DNA of 64,000 bases from UBA10183 sp041653835 (GTDB taxonomy: Bacteria > Omnitrophota > Gorgyraeia > Gorgyraeales > Gorgyraeaceae): assembly GCA_041653835.1 (NCBI GenBank), contig JBAZEP010000002.1, forward strand, positions 1-64,000, in the 5' to 3' direction. Both the position numbers and the translations under genes were made by a program. Under the pieces are notes generated by a model, which was not told where the DNA came from, made no database searches, and saw only the letters and a list, made by a program, of their open reading frames with translations. Positions 13,704 through 21,101 of the stretch are shown one piece after another (positions within the stretch are counted from its first letter, which is position 1; the number at the start of each line of letters is the position of its first letter).

Positions 13704-15961
13704 TATGAGATATTAACCTCTATTACTCTTGTCGTATCATTGCCAAAAATATCAACCACCTTCACGGCAATCTTACGCCGTCCCTTGGAAACTTCTTTTT
13801 CAGCTGAAACAAGCTCAAGTTTTCTATCTTTTTTTGTCCTAAACGACTGCCACTCGTTTTCAAAAATATATCCGCCAGTCCATTCTTCTTTTTCTTTTTC
13901 AGTCTTAGGATTAACCGTTCGGATAATCTCTTTTCTGCTCTCCATGTTAAAATCAACCGACCAGTAATCCACCCAATCTGTCCATTTCTTCGTTAAGACT
14001 TCTTTCGTTACCACGGCTGTCTTTTTATCTTTTGAAACTTTGATGACTTGACCGTTTTCAATAACGATCTTGCTTGAACCCTCTTTTAGTGAGCCTTCTG
14101 TCTCTTCAACACTATCCTGATTATAAAATACGCTGAAATCACACAGTTCAACCGCTATCGTTTTATTATTCCCACGTCCTTTAATGATCGGTTTCACTTC
14201 AATATAAGCAACGTCATAGAATTTCACATGTCCTTTTTCAACTGCACGGCGGTCAAAAACTTCCCGGGGAATAACCTTAAACTGCACATCAACACCTTGA
14301 CGGCTAAGCTCTGAAAAATCAAGACCCATTTCATAATCAAAACCGAGAACATCGAATTTCGTAATTCCTTTCTCCCGCGCTTCCTTAATCGCCTCATCAA
14401 CAAAAGTGGCTGATACCGGAGTGCTGATAGGACCTACAGCGACAAGACGGTCACGTTTCTTGCCGACAAATGAATTGTAAGAATCCACAGCTTGAGCACT
14501 ATAGGCAGAAAGAATTAATTCAATAAACTGTTTTTCTTTGTTTTCTAAAATCTGCTGTTTTTCCTGCTCCCGAATATCAACATCTACATTGATATAGTGC
14601 TCTCGCTCGTACTTGCCGAGGTTAAGTATCTCAAAAGCCCTAAAATTCTTACCCTCTTTTTTCATCTCACGCTGAATCTGAATAAGACGCTTGCGAGATG
14701 TGTGAATAGCAAAACGACCGAGGTCTGTGCCAATCCATTTACGCCCAAACTTTTCGGCAATCGCGAGTGTTGTGCCAGAGCCACAGAAGAAATCAGCAAT
14801 AAGATCACCTTCGTTTGAAGATTCCAAAATTATTCTCTCAATCAGGGATTCCGGCTTCTGGGTAGGATAGTTTACCGCTTCTTTACTTGCTGCTTGTAGT
14901 CCAGATACACTTTTATCAATCCAAAGACTTTGAAGAGGGGTACCCTTCACTTCATCAATATAGTATTTATAATGCACAGCGTTATTTTTGGAAATATAAA
15001 TAAGGTTTTTTTTCAATGCATCATCAATTCTATCTTGTCCCCATCTCCAATGACAACCTGGCGGGGGCGCAATAACTTTATCTCCGAATTTCCGAGGCTC
15101 ACCTTGACCCGAAGCAGTCAGTGTAACTAACCTATATTTTCTACCATCTCCGTCTTCTTTATTAAAAAATTTATCAATATAATCTTGGTCAGATGGGGTA
15201 TATTGAACATTAAAAGTATATTCACTGCTTTTTGTATAGAAGAAAATGGTATCATGTATATTTGCCAACTTTCTGTCTAAATGACCATGAGGGTTACTTC
15301 TTTTCCATATAATTTCATTCTGAAAATAATCTTTACCGAAGATCTCATCTAATATTAAACGAATATTAGAATTGACCTTATAATCACAATGCACATAAAT
15401 ACTGCCATCGTCTGCTAGGAGTCCGTGTATAAGCTTCAACCGTTCATAAATCATAGCGATAAAACTATCCGCGCCCTTACCCCACGTATCTCGGTACGCA
15501 ATTTCTTCAATTATTGAAGGGTTTTTTGTAAATGATTCTTCTCCGATTTCCACGTTCATGGAAAAGTCTGCTCCGACGTCAAACGGTGGATCAATATAGA
15601 TGAGTTTCAAGCCGCCCTGTTTTTCAATTTGTCGTCTCATGGGTCCATTCTTTAAAGATGATAGAATCAACTTGTTATCGCCCCAAATGAGTTTATTGGT
15701 CCATCCTTTTATCTGCCTGCCAGATGTATCAAAGAGTTCGTATTGCTTTTCCTTTGCAATTCGTTCCCCTCTGGGCTCATCGATATGCTCAATTGTCTGA
15801 AAGGGTAAAACAAGATTGCATACTTCCTGCGTCTTGCCATTCCACACAAGCTCAACTTCTCGATCATCCTGAAACAAAAGGAACCTGTATTTATCAGGCA
15901 AGGGCTTACCTTCTTGAAGAAATTTTATTGCATCTCTTTTTTCATTATCTGACAATCTCAT
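13703..15961 (-). CDS. mod: Type III DNA methyltransferase, Mod subunit
   Basis: 752-residue beta-class N6-adenine methyltransferase: motif IV DPPF (124-127, IYIDPPFDVG) comes before the SAM-binding motif I (DFFCGSGTTLA, about 392-402). The region between (about 200-350) would carry the target recognition domain, and a long C-terminal part is shared by Mod proteins. It protects host DNA and gives the complex its specificity. No simple-sequence repeats indicating phase variation were seen. It is coupled to res, 43 bp after the ATPase gene. Confidence 0.95.
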   Translation of the reverse strand: MRLSDNEKRDAIKFLQEGKPLPDKYRFLLFQDDREVELVWNGKTQEVCNLVLPFQTIEHIDEPRGERIAKEKQYELFDTSGRQIKGWTNKLIWGDNKLILSSLKNGPMRRQIEKQGGLKLIYIDPPFDVGADFSMNVEIGEESFTKNPSIIEEIAYRDTWGKGADSFIAMIYERLKLIHGLLADDGSIYVHCDYKVNSNIRLILDEIFGKDYFQNEIIWKRSNPHGHLDRKLANIHDTIFFYTKSSEYTFNVQYTPSDQDYIDKFFNKEDGDGRKYRLVTLTASGQGEPRKFGDKVIAPPPGCHWRWGQDRIDDALKKNLIYISKNNAVHYKYYIDEVKGTPLQSLWIDKSVSGLQAASKEAVNYPTQKPESLIERIILESSNEGDLIADFFCGSGTTLAIAEKFGRKWIGTDLGRFAIHTSRKRLIQIQREMKKEGKNFRAFEILNLGKYEREHYINVDVDIREQEKQQILENKEKQFIELILSAYSAQAVDSYNSFVGKKRDRLVAVGPISTPVSATFVDEAIKEAREKGITKFDVLGFDYEMGLDFSELSRQGVDVQFKVIPREVFDRRAVEKGHVKFYDVAYIEVKPIIKGRGNNKTIAVELCDFSVFYNQDSVEETEGSLKEGSSKIVIENGQVIKVSKDKKTAVVTKEVLTKKWTDWVDYWSVDFNMESRKEIIRTVNPKTEKEKEEWTGGYIFENEWQSFRTKKDRKLELVSAEKEVSKGRRKIAVKVVDIFGNDTTRVIEVNIS

Positions 15962-16003
15962 GATTTTCTTTCGCCTAAATCAGTCATAGTATTAGAATCC
16001 TTT

Positions 16004-18418
16004 CTATATTGATTGATCCTTGACATGCTTATCGAAAACTTCCTTTACATTTTTTATGCCCTGCAAGAGTCCGTCAGGATTAGTATCCCTTACATTCCAG
16101 GCATGAGAATCAGCATGACCTTGATTCACGAGAACCCTTAATTTGTTCACATTATCTGTTGGAATGTCTGCTCTTTCAACCTGGTCAAAAAGTTTTCCCA
16201 ACCCCTGCTCGTCAAATCCTCTAACTTGAGTTAATGTCCTTCCTTTTTTGAGCAATATCTCACCACAAACTGAAGCAATGGCATTCCTGAGAGCATTGCC
16301 TGCCGATTGTCTCTCAATTTGATTGCCATTGTGATTTTTCTCTACGAAAGCTATATAATCTAGAGTTTTTCCTTGTCTAAGCTTGATAGTAGGTCCCTCT
16401 TCCCCTCCGTCAATAAATTCATAATGTAGAATCTCATCAGGACTAAAGCGATTAACAAAATCTTCAGCAAAACTCTTTGAATGCGTCAGCACAATAATCT
16501 GTTTCTTTGCTTTAAGCAAAGCTAAGATTTCAATCAAAGTGAAAGAATGCCCTTGATCCATTGACTGGACAGGGTCATCTAGAACCATGACCCCCCACGT
16601 GGGATTCCTGTCAACTCGTTGTGGGAAATAAATGCTAAGGCTCAAGCTATTTGTATGCGCCTCGCTGAATATAGTAACTGGATTGATTTCTTTGCCATAA
16701 GCTTCCGCGATTAACCTAGCTTGCCTCCTTATACCATCTTTTACTTCAATTTTCTTAAAGAGTATCTTTTCATTGGGATTTAGCTGATTATAGTAATTCT
16801 TAATTTCCTCGGAATGCTCAACAAGAAGGTTTTCAACCTGTTTCTTTTCAAAAGATTCCAATTTTGCCTGAATTTCTTCTGTTTGTTTAATTAGCTTCCT
16901 CTTCTTAAGAAATATAATCTCGCGCAGAATGAAATTATTTACTTTATCTATCAGAATCCACTTCTCGACTTCCTTTTGAGCCGAAGCTGAAGGCGAGGAG
17001 AATGGTTTAACTATCTGGTCTCGTAGGGCAATCCACTGTGAGATGTATGCATTAAGGGATGATGAGATTGTCTCAATATTTTCATTTAATGATTGCTTGG
17101 TATCTTCAGGGGAAGTGGCTTTATTATTATGAAAATAATAATTCTCTAAAGTGCATAGATGAGTAGTTGCCTCCTTCGCCAGGATAGATGCAGAGTCGCT
17201 TAGATACTTATCAATATCTTTCTCAAGCGCTTGAACCTTCCCAGCCAAATCTTTTAAATCAAAATCAGCGAGTTTCTGAGCAATTATCTTTAATTCTTGA
17301 GAAGAGGGGAGCACCGCAGAAATAGCTTCCCTGATTTTAGAAATGCTTAATTCATTTTTGATCTTTGAAACCAAGTCCTCGCATTTTGTCTTTTCAGTAG
17401 TCGCCTTTTTAGCGGCCGCAAGTTCGGTAGTTATTTCACTAATTCTCTCAGTTGTCAAAGACTTTTGATTGCAGAAGGGGCATACTGGAACCACAGCAAT
17501 CTTTTTTCCTTTTGTCAGGAAATCAATCCGGTCAAAATCAACATGCTCACTGGCAATAGACAAAATACATTTCTCCAGCTCACCCCACTTCTCTTTTATG
17601 CCCTTCCCCCAAACATCAAAATCAGCAGAAGTGCCAAGCTTTAACTCAACAGCTCTCTTTGCTAAGTCGCTCCCCAGTAACCTGCCAAGTTTTATTTTTA
17701 TTGCATTCCCATAATTCTCTTGAGATGCGTCAATCCCTTCCTGCTTAATCAAACTCTGTATAGAAGAAACGACTCCCGCAGTATCCAAAGATTCAAGCAT
17801 TGATAATACTTCGGCAAGCCCATCCGTTTTTCTTAAATCAACTAGAATACCTTCAAACTCCTTTTCTACTTCTTTGTACTTGAAATCCTTCTTTGCGTTT
17901 CTCAACTCGATAAGATGCTGTCTTAATTTTGTCAGGTCTTCCAATCCCAGAATATAAGAAATCTGTTCCCACCTGTCTTTTTGCTCAGTATTTACTAATG
18001 CTGCTATCTCTGTTTGAGCCAGCATCGGCCTTGAATAACTTTCGAGGTTTAAAGATAGTGAGCTGAGGTCGCTAACTTCTGAATCATTGATAAAATATTT
18101 TACTTCTTTTTCTGAAACCAACTCTTTCTTAATCCTGATATCTTGCCCATCAAGCTTGCCGCTCACTTCAACATAAGGGTTTTCTTGTCCTCTATAAAAT
18201 AAATTCTTTAAATATTCTTCATATTGATATTCGCTTTTACAGGGAGACAATTTTCTACGGGAAATATCACCGAAGAATAACCATTCAAGGGCTTCTGTTA
18301 GACTGCTTTTCCCAGTGCCATTTAATCCGTAAATAATAATCAACCCTGCATCAAGATTGATTTCCTGAACAGCATTGAACCCTCTAAATCCTTGTATTTT
18401 AATTTTGTTTAGCTTCAT
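16004..18418 (-). CDS. SMC/RloC-like AAA ATPase with zinc hook
   Basis: 804 residues from the ATG at 18418 (MKLNKIKIQGFRGFNAVQEI), chosen over an ATG at 18490 because the short gene 18399-18560 has the strong ribosome site and the ATPase fold starts here. Walker A is GLNGTGKSS (31-38). Two coiled-coil arms flank a CPFCNQK zinc-hook-like motif. A Walker B/D-loop lies at VMVLDDPVQSMDQGHS and a C-terminal domain with LVNQGHADSHAW follows. It resembles PF13166-type ATPases (PrrC/RloC relatives) and RecN/Rad50-like sensors of phage or broken DNA. Located in a restriction operon, it is probably defensive; the effector activity is not identified. Confidence 0.8.
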   Translation of the reverse strand: MKLNKIKIQGFRGFNAVQEINLDAGLIIIYGLNGTGKSSLTEALEWLFFGDISRRKLSPCKSEYQYEEYLKNLFYRGQENPYVEVSGKLDGQDIRIKKELVSEKEVKYFINDSEVSDLSSLSLNLESYSRPMLAQTEIAALVNTEQKDRWEQISYILGLEDLTKLRQHLIELRNAKKDFKYKEVEKEFEGILVDLRKTDGLAEVLSMLESLDTAGVVSSIQSLIKQEGIDASQENYGNAIKIKLGRLLGSDLAKRAVELKLGTSADFDVWGKGIKEKWGELEKCILSIASEHVDFDRIDFLTKGKKIAVVPVCPFCNQKSLTTERISEITTELAAAKKATTEKTKCEDLVSKIKNELSISKIREAISAVLPSSQELKIIAQKLADFDLKDLAGKVQALEKDIDKYLSDSASILAKEATTHLCTLENYYFHNNKATSPEDTKQSLNENIETISSSLNAYISQWIALRDQIVKPFSSPSASAQKEVEKWILIDKVNNFILREIIFLKKRKLIKQTEEIQAKLESFEKKQVENLLVEHSEEIKNYYNQLNPNEKILFKKIEVKDGIRRQARLIAEAYGKEINPVTIFSEAHTNSLSLSIYFPQRVDRNPTWGVMVLDDPVQSMDQGHSFTLIEILALLKAKKQIIVLTHSKSFAEDFVNRFSPDEILHYEFIDGGEEGPTIKLRQGKTLDYIAFVEKNHNGNQIERQSAGNALRNAIASVCGEILLKKGRTLTQVRGFDEQGLGKLFDQVERADIPTDNVNKLRVLVNQGHADSHAWNVRDTNPDGLLQGIKNVKEVFDKHVKDQSI

Positions 18419-18560
18419 TTTTCTTTGGCTCGATAATGGTATCAAAGGCCTTTGAAAGAGAATCGAGGCTTTTTCCCTGCAAATATTCACGAACTAAGGC
18501 TTGTTCTTCAGCCCCTAATTGTTCAAAAAAACTTTGTAAAATACTCTTTTTCTCTTCCAT
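18399..18560 (-). CDS. 53-residue protein coupled to the ATPase
   Basis: MEEKKSILQSFFEQLGAEEQ, ALVREYLQGKSLDSLSKAFD, TIIEPKKNEAKQN. It is acidic and helical with no recognised family. AGGTGAGG lies 2 bp before the ATG, one of the best ribosome sites in the element. It overlaps the ATPase start by 20 bp, so its translation probably delivers ribosomes to the ATPase. It might be a regulatory partner of the ATPase. Confidence 0.6.
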   Translation of the reverse strand: MEEKKSILQSFFEQLGAEEQALVREYLQGKSLDSLSKAFDTIIEPKKNEAKQN

Positions 18561-18573
18561 GCCTCACCTATGT

Positions 18574-18747
18574 TTACCGATTCGTCCTCGCACGAACAAA
18601 CTCTTCCAAATCTTCGGGCTTAATGCGCCACTGACCAATCTTTGTAGCCCGGATCTCTTTTTCTCTTATAAGCTCACGCACTCTGTATTCAGACAGACCA
18701 AGCTGTCTAGCTACTTGTTCTACTGTTAAATGTCTTTTGAGTAACAT
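18574..18747 (-). CDS. AlpA/HTH_17-like DNA-binding protein at head of defence operon
   Basis: 57 residues: MLLKRHLTVEQVARQLGLSE, YRVRELIREKEIRATKIGQW, RIKPEDLEEFVRARTNR. An excisionase-type HTH with the conserved wing (I-R-A-x-K-I-G-Q-W-R-I). A GGAGA ribosome site precedes the ATG and a possible promoter is at 18787-18815. As first gene of the defence operon it is a likely autoregulator controlling expression of the toxic cargo. Confidence 0.75.
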   Translation of the reverse strand: MLLKRHLTVEQVARQLGLSEYRVRELIREKEIRATKIGQWRIKPEDLEEFVRARTNR

Positions 18748-18786
18748 TAGCAAATCTCCGTTTTGGGTAATACAACATTATTTCAC

Positions 18787-18815
18787 ATCATACCACATTT
18801 AATATATTTATACAA
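18787..18815 (-). promoter_or_regulatory. Possible promoter of the defence operon
   Basis: On the minus strand TTGTAT (18810-18815), 17 bp, TATGAT (18787-18792) with TG just before the -10. Moderate match. Confidence 0.4.
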
Positions 18816-18849
18816 CCATATATCAATTTTAACCGCCGGGTGTGATATA

Positions 18850-18995
18850 AGCAATTGTCTCATCCTTGCCCGTGCCCGCTCGGTCGGGCTATTCGCCCGA
18901 CCTCGCTACATCACAAGCGAGTGCCCGCTCCGCTCCGCGCGCCGCCTCGCCTATTCGGCGAGTCGTCCTTCGGAAGCGCGCTTCGCTACGCTACA
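18850..18995. other. GC-rich block of short hairpins
   Basis: A sharp GC-rich patch in AT-rich DNA. It contains gtcgggc-tatt-c-gcccgac and ctcgcc-tattc-ggcgag stems plus runs of gcccgctc and cgcgcc. No credible coding frame crosses it. Origin unknown; it could be a foreign repeat or a structured transcript end. Confidence 0.5.
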
Positions 18996-19168
18996 TCTTC
19001 ATCCGTGCTACATTCTATGCGAATGCGTTTTTGCTATAATGAACAAAATCAGTAATCGCCATTATGTATCTGTTAGGCTGTGATATACCAAGCGCCTCAG
19101 TGTCCCTGGCACACGTTAATACGCACAGAAACTCAGAAGCCCGTAAAAAGACCGCCCATACATCACCT

Positions 19169-19198
19169 AAATGCCTATAATGCGCATTATAGGCATTT
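19169..19198. repeat. 30-bp perfect palindrome
   Basis: Fully self-complementary around the centre 19183/19184: half-site aaatgcctataatgc followed by its exact reverse complement. It directly precedes the large inverted-repeat structure at 19200-19412. It could be a cruciform, protein-binding dyad or hairpin. Confidence 0.8.
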
Positions 19199-19199
19199 C

Positions 19200-19412
19200 C
19201 CCTCATAGAAATAATAATGTATATTAGGGAATACATACAGGCACCAGAAAATAAAAACACATTTTTTGTGGGTTGCCTCAAAAACTGTGTTATTATTTTC
19301 TTTTAAATCACGCACAGACATCCGCCTGCGGCGGATGACTGTGTCTCACGCAAGCCAGCCAGATTTGTGATTTAATGCCTGTATGCCTTTATCATTATTA
19401 TTTCTATGAGGG
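19200..19412. repeat. Nested inverted-repeat element of 213 bp
   Basis: The outer 20-bp arms are perfect (19200-19219 with 19393-19412). Inside are catacaggc/gcctgtatg (19234-19242 with 19377-19385), ttaaatcac/gtgatttaa (19303-19311 with 19367-19375) and catccgcc-tgc-ggcggatg (19319-19337). All stems nest, so one extended fold is possible. It may be a MITE-like relic or a non-coding RNA. Confidence 0.7.
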
Positions 19413-19430
19413 TCGGTGATTACTGGGCTT

Positions 19431-19577
19431 AGCGGCTTTTACATAAAGTTTTTATGTAAACTACAGCTTAAAAATGTAAGTAACTCGTCCGCATTTTAGA
19501 CAGGGTTCCCCGCCCTATCTAAAATGCTGTAGAGCTGTAGACGCCGCTATCTTTTTACTTGGCCGCACTTCGTGCGG
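19431..19577. ncRNA. Candidate structured RNA with a multi-stem fold
   Basis: P1 agcggc (19431-19436) pairs with gccgct (19543-19548). Inside P1 are P2 tttacataaa-gtt-tttatgtaaa (19438-19460), P3 ctacagct (19461-19468) with agctgtag (19533-19540), and P4 (19491-19505 with 19513-19527; 15 bp, one G-U-type mismatch) inside P3. A separate hairpin, ccgcac-ttc-gtgcgg, follows at 19563-19577. All stems nest without conflict. No known RNA family is recognised and the transcribed strand is not known. Confidence 0.55.
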
Positions 19578-19671
19578 AAGGAATCAAAGCATCTATGATA
19601 AGCTATAGCTTAATAGATTATTAGGGAAGAAAATAATGACTGTGAGGCAGAAAATTTAATTGCAGCTTATC

Positions 19672-20397
19672 TTATTTTTTTCTCTCTTTCAAGATTGATC
19701 CAATAATCGAATCTAAGTTTATATAACCATCACAAGATTTCTGCAAATCCCAAGACTTCCCATGTTCAAAACAAGACAAATATACCAGTTTTCCTCTCTC
19801 TTGGATTTTATTAACTATCTCGATAAAATCTGCATCACCACTCACTAACATTGCAGTATCATATCCATCTTCAAATGCTAAACTTAACATATCTGATGCT
19901 ATATAAATATCAATACCTTTCTGGTGATACTTACCCTCTTTATCTTTCTTTAACTTCTTTAAGATAACCTTCCATCCACCATATTGTAACTTTTCATAAA
20001 ATTTCATTTGTTGGCTTGAATTATAAAACATTTCTTGTGCAATAAACTCTTCTTCGGTTAAATTAAATTTCTTTAAAACCTCTTGTTTTGTTATGTGCTT
20101 GCTAAACATTATACCTATTTCCTTCTGGACTTCCGCTAAAGAAAGCTTTGCCTTATTTTCAATTTGCCAAATAAGCTTATCAACACTCTCTTTCCTTGAT
20201 TTGTCTGATTCAAGAGGTGGGTACGTATTATAATAATAAATTCTTCTTAGATCATTATTTCCTTCTAATTTTGAATAAGCACCTTCCAGTAATTTAACTA
20301 ACTCAGCTGCTATAAATTCCAAATTCTTCTCTTCCTTTAAGCTTTTATATACATAGTTTCCATCTACAAAAATTATTACTTTATCATTACGGTTCAT
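19672..20397 (-). CDS. NYN-domain (LabA/DUF88-like) putative nuclease
   Basis: 241 residues. VIIFVDGNYVYK (acidic D12, then G-N) begins the fold; a helical insertion (about 60-140) is followed by IDIYIASDMLSLAF and MLVSGDADFIEIV, the remaining acidic metal-binding motifs of NYN/PIN-like RNases. Such proteins cleave RNA. In a mobile element one may process a transcript or act in defence. It is expressed from its own promoter (20487-20515) through a leader with a terminator-like hairpin (20410-20442). It sits beside the structured non-coding region, a possible RNA partner (inference). Confidence 0.8.
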   Translation of the reverse strand: MNRNDKVIIFVDGNYVYKSLKEEKNLEFIAAELVKLLEGAYSKLEGNNDLRRIYYYNTYPPLESDKSRKESVDKLIWQIENKAKLSLAEVQKEIGIMFSKHITKQEVLKKFNLTEEEFIAQEMFYNSSQQMKFYEKLQYGGWKVILKKLKKDKEGKYHQKGIDIYIASDMLSLAFEDGYDTAMLVSGDADFIEIVNKIQERGKLVYLSCFEHGKSWDLQKSCDGYINLDSIIGSILKERKK

Positions 20398-20409
20398 TTT
20401 AACGCCTCC

Positions 20410-20442
20410 AAAATAAAAAAGGAGAGGGTTTTATCCCTCTCC
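20410..20442 (-). terminator. Terminator-like hairpin in the NYN gene leader
   Basis: On the minus strand GGAGAGGG-ATAAAA-CCCTCTCC is followed by TTTTTTATTTT and immediately by the GGAGGCG ribosome site. An upstream stem (CTTCC-GAGA-GGAAG, about 20455-20468) lies in the same leader. It sits between promoter and gene, so attenuation is plausible. Confidence 0.65.
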
Positions 20443-20486
20443 TCGCTTAATGTTCTTCCTCTCGGAAGGCTTTTATTTCCATTTTA

Positions 20487-20515
20487 AGTATACCACATTT
20501 TTAAAGTAACTTCAA
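20487..20515 (-). promoter_or_regulatory. Promoter of the NYN gene
   Basis: On the minus strand TTGAAG (20510-20515), 17-bp spacer, TATACT (20487-20492). A TTGACA box also lies further upstream near 20546. Confidence 0.6.
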
Positions 20516-20709
20516 TACTACTACAACCTTTTTATTTGTCAAGTTTTTTTTAAGATTTTTTTAACCCATTATTGTAACTATATAAATATCAAATAGTTAC
20601 AAAAAATAAATTTTTTACTGCTCGATGTCATGCCTTCAGTAATTCACCTGTTTTTATAATTTAGCATCCCCACTCTAAATTACGCTGGTATGTATCTGCA
20701 TGACAAACA

Positions 20710-20730
20710 TGGTGTCCAAATAGTGTCCAT
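20710..20730. repeat. Putative integrase arm site, right copy
   Basis: 21 bp identical to 4372-4392 inside int. With caatgagttac at 20821-20831 (also 4322-4332), it forms a pair of sites at each element end. Apart from these two matches the surrounding sequence does not match int, and the two sites are in a different order relative to the core, arguing for binding sites over a gene remnant. Confidence 0.5.
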
Positions 20731-20850
20731 GCCCAGCCCATAACCAGCCTTTTCAGGCCTGTTCCAGCCTGCTCAAAAATTATCCTAACCCATTGCCAAT
20801 TCTTGTAGTTATAATAATTTCAATGAGTTACGAAAATTGCCCAATTCCGT

Positions 20851-20890
20851 TTATGAGTCAGGTGCTCTAACCGACTGAGCTATGGGCCCG
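20851..20890. other. attR core: displaced original 5' half of the CAU tRNA
   Basis: 40 bp matching 4260-4299 at 39 positions. Downstream (20891-20940) is the gcctacgct...gggtaaaccc sequence that also flanks the 5' side of tRNA-Val, showing that this is the original chromosomal 5' half with its native flank. It is not a functional tRNA: the 3' half is missing. Confidence 0.88.
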
Positions 20891-21049
20891 CCTACGCTCA
20901 AATATAGCTATCCTTCACAGTATGCTACGGCGGGTAAACCCGAAATTCTGTTCATCCTGCGTCGCATACCTCTCTTGCACACAACTATTGGAATTTAAAT
21001 TATACCATCTGGATTATATTATGACAAGGGGAAATTTTGACTAAAACGC

Positions 21050-21082
21050 CTATACGGCATTGTTGTAAAAAATGCCGTATAG
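21050..21082 (-). terminator. Hairpin ending the rpoD operon
   Basis: A perfect 12-bp stem ctatacggcatt/aatgccgtatag (21050-21061 with 21071-21082) around a 9-nt loop, 20 bp after the lipoprotein stop codon. There is no clear U-run on the exit side, so it may be a stability or rho-assisted end. Confidence 0.5.
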
Positions 21083-21101
21083 AAGAAGGTGCAAGCCAAA
21101 C

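Larger units (their letters stand above)
4260..20890. mobile_element. 16.6-kb integrated element (satellite-like) in a CAU tRNA gene
   Basis: Bounded by 40-bp tRNA-derived direct repeats. Contents in transcription order on the minus strand: NYN protein, structured non-coding region, HTH protein, small protein, zinc-hook ATPase, Mod, Res, TIR, regulators, unknown, replication initiator, helicase, two small proteins, excisionase-like protein, integrase. The only plus-strand gene is the repressor-like gene at 9337. It is visibly more AT-rich than the flanking genes. No structural, packaging, lysis or conjugation genes were seen, so a phage satellite or integrative replicon is more likely than a complete prophage or ICE. 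Confidence 0.88.

Noticed and set aside
13703..15961. Phase-variable mod gene
   Set aside because: No simple-sequence repeat tract was seen in or before mod.
19015..19281. 88-codon minus-strand reading frame in the element
   Set aside because: It runs straight across the 30-bp palindrome and inverted-repeat arm, has no ribosome site and no recognisable fold; the frame is a by-product of repeats.
19200..19577. Retron msr-msd RNA
   Set aside because: Foldable non-coding DNA next to defence genes suggested it, but no reverse transcriptase gene is in the element.
20700..20850. Degenerate second integrase gene at attR
   Set aside because: Only two short matches to int exist and they are in a different order relative to the core; binding sites explain them better, though a remnant is not excluded.
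4260..20890. Complete prophage
   Set aside because: No terminase, portal, capsid, tail or lysis genes among the reading frames.
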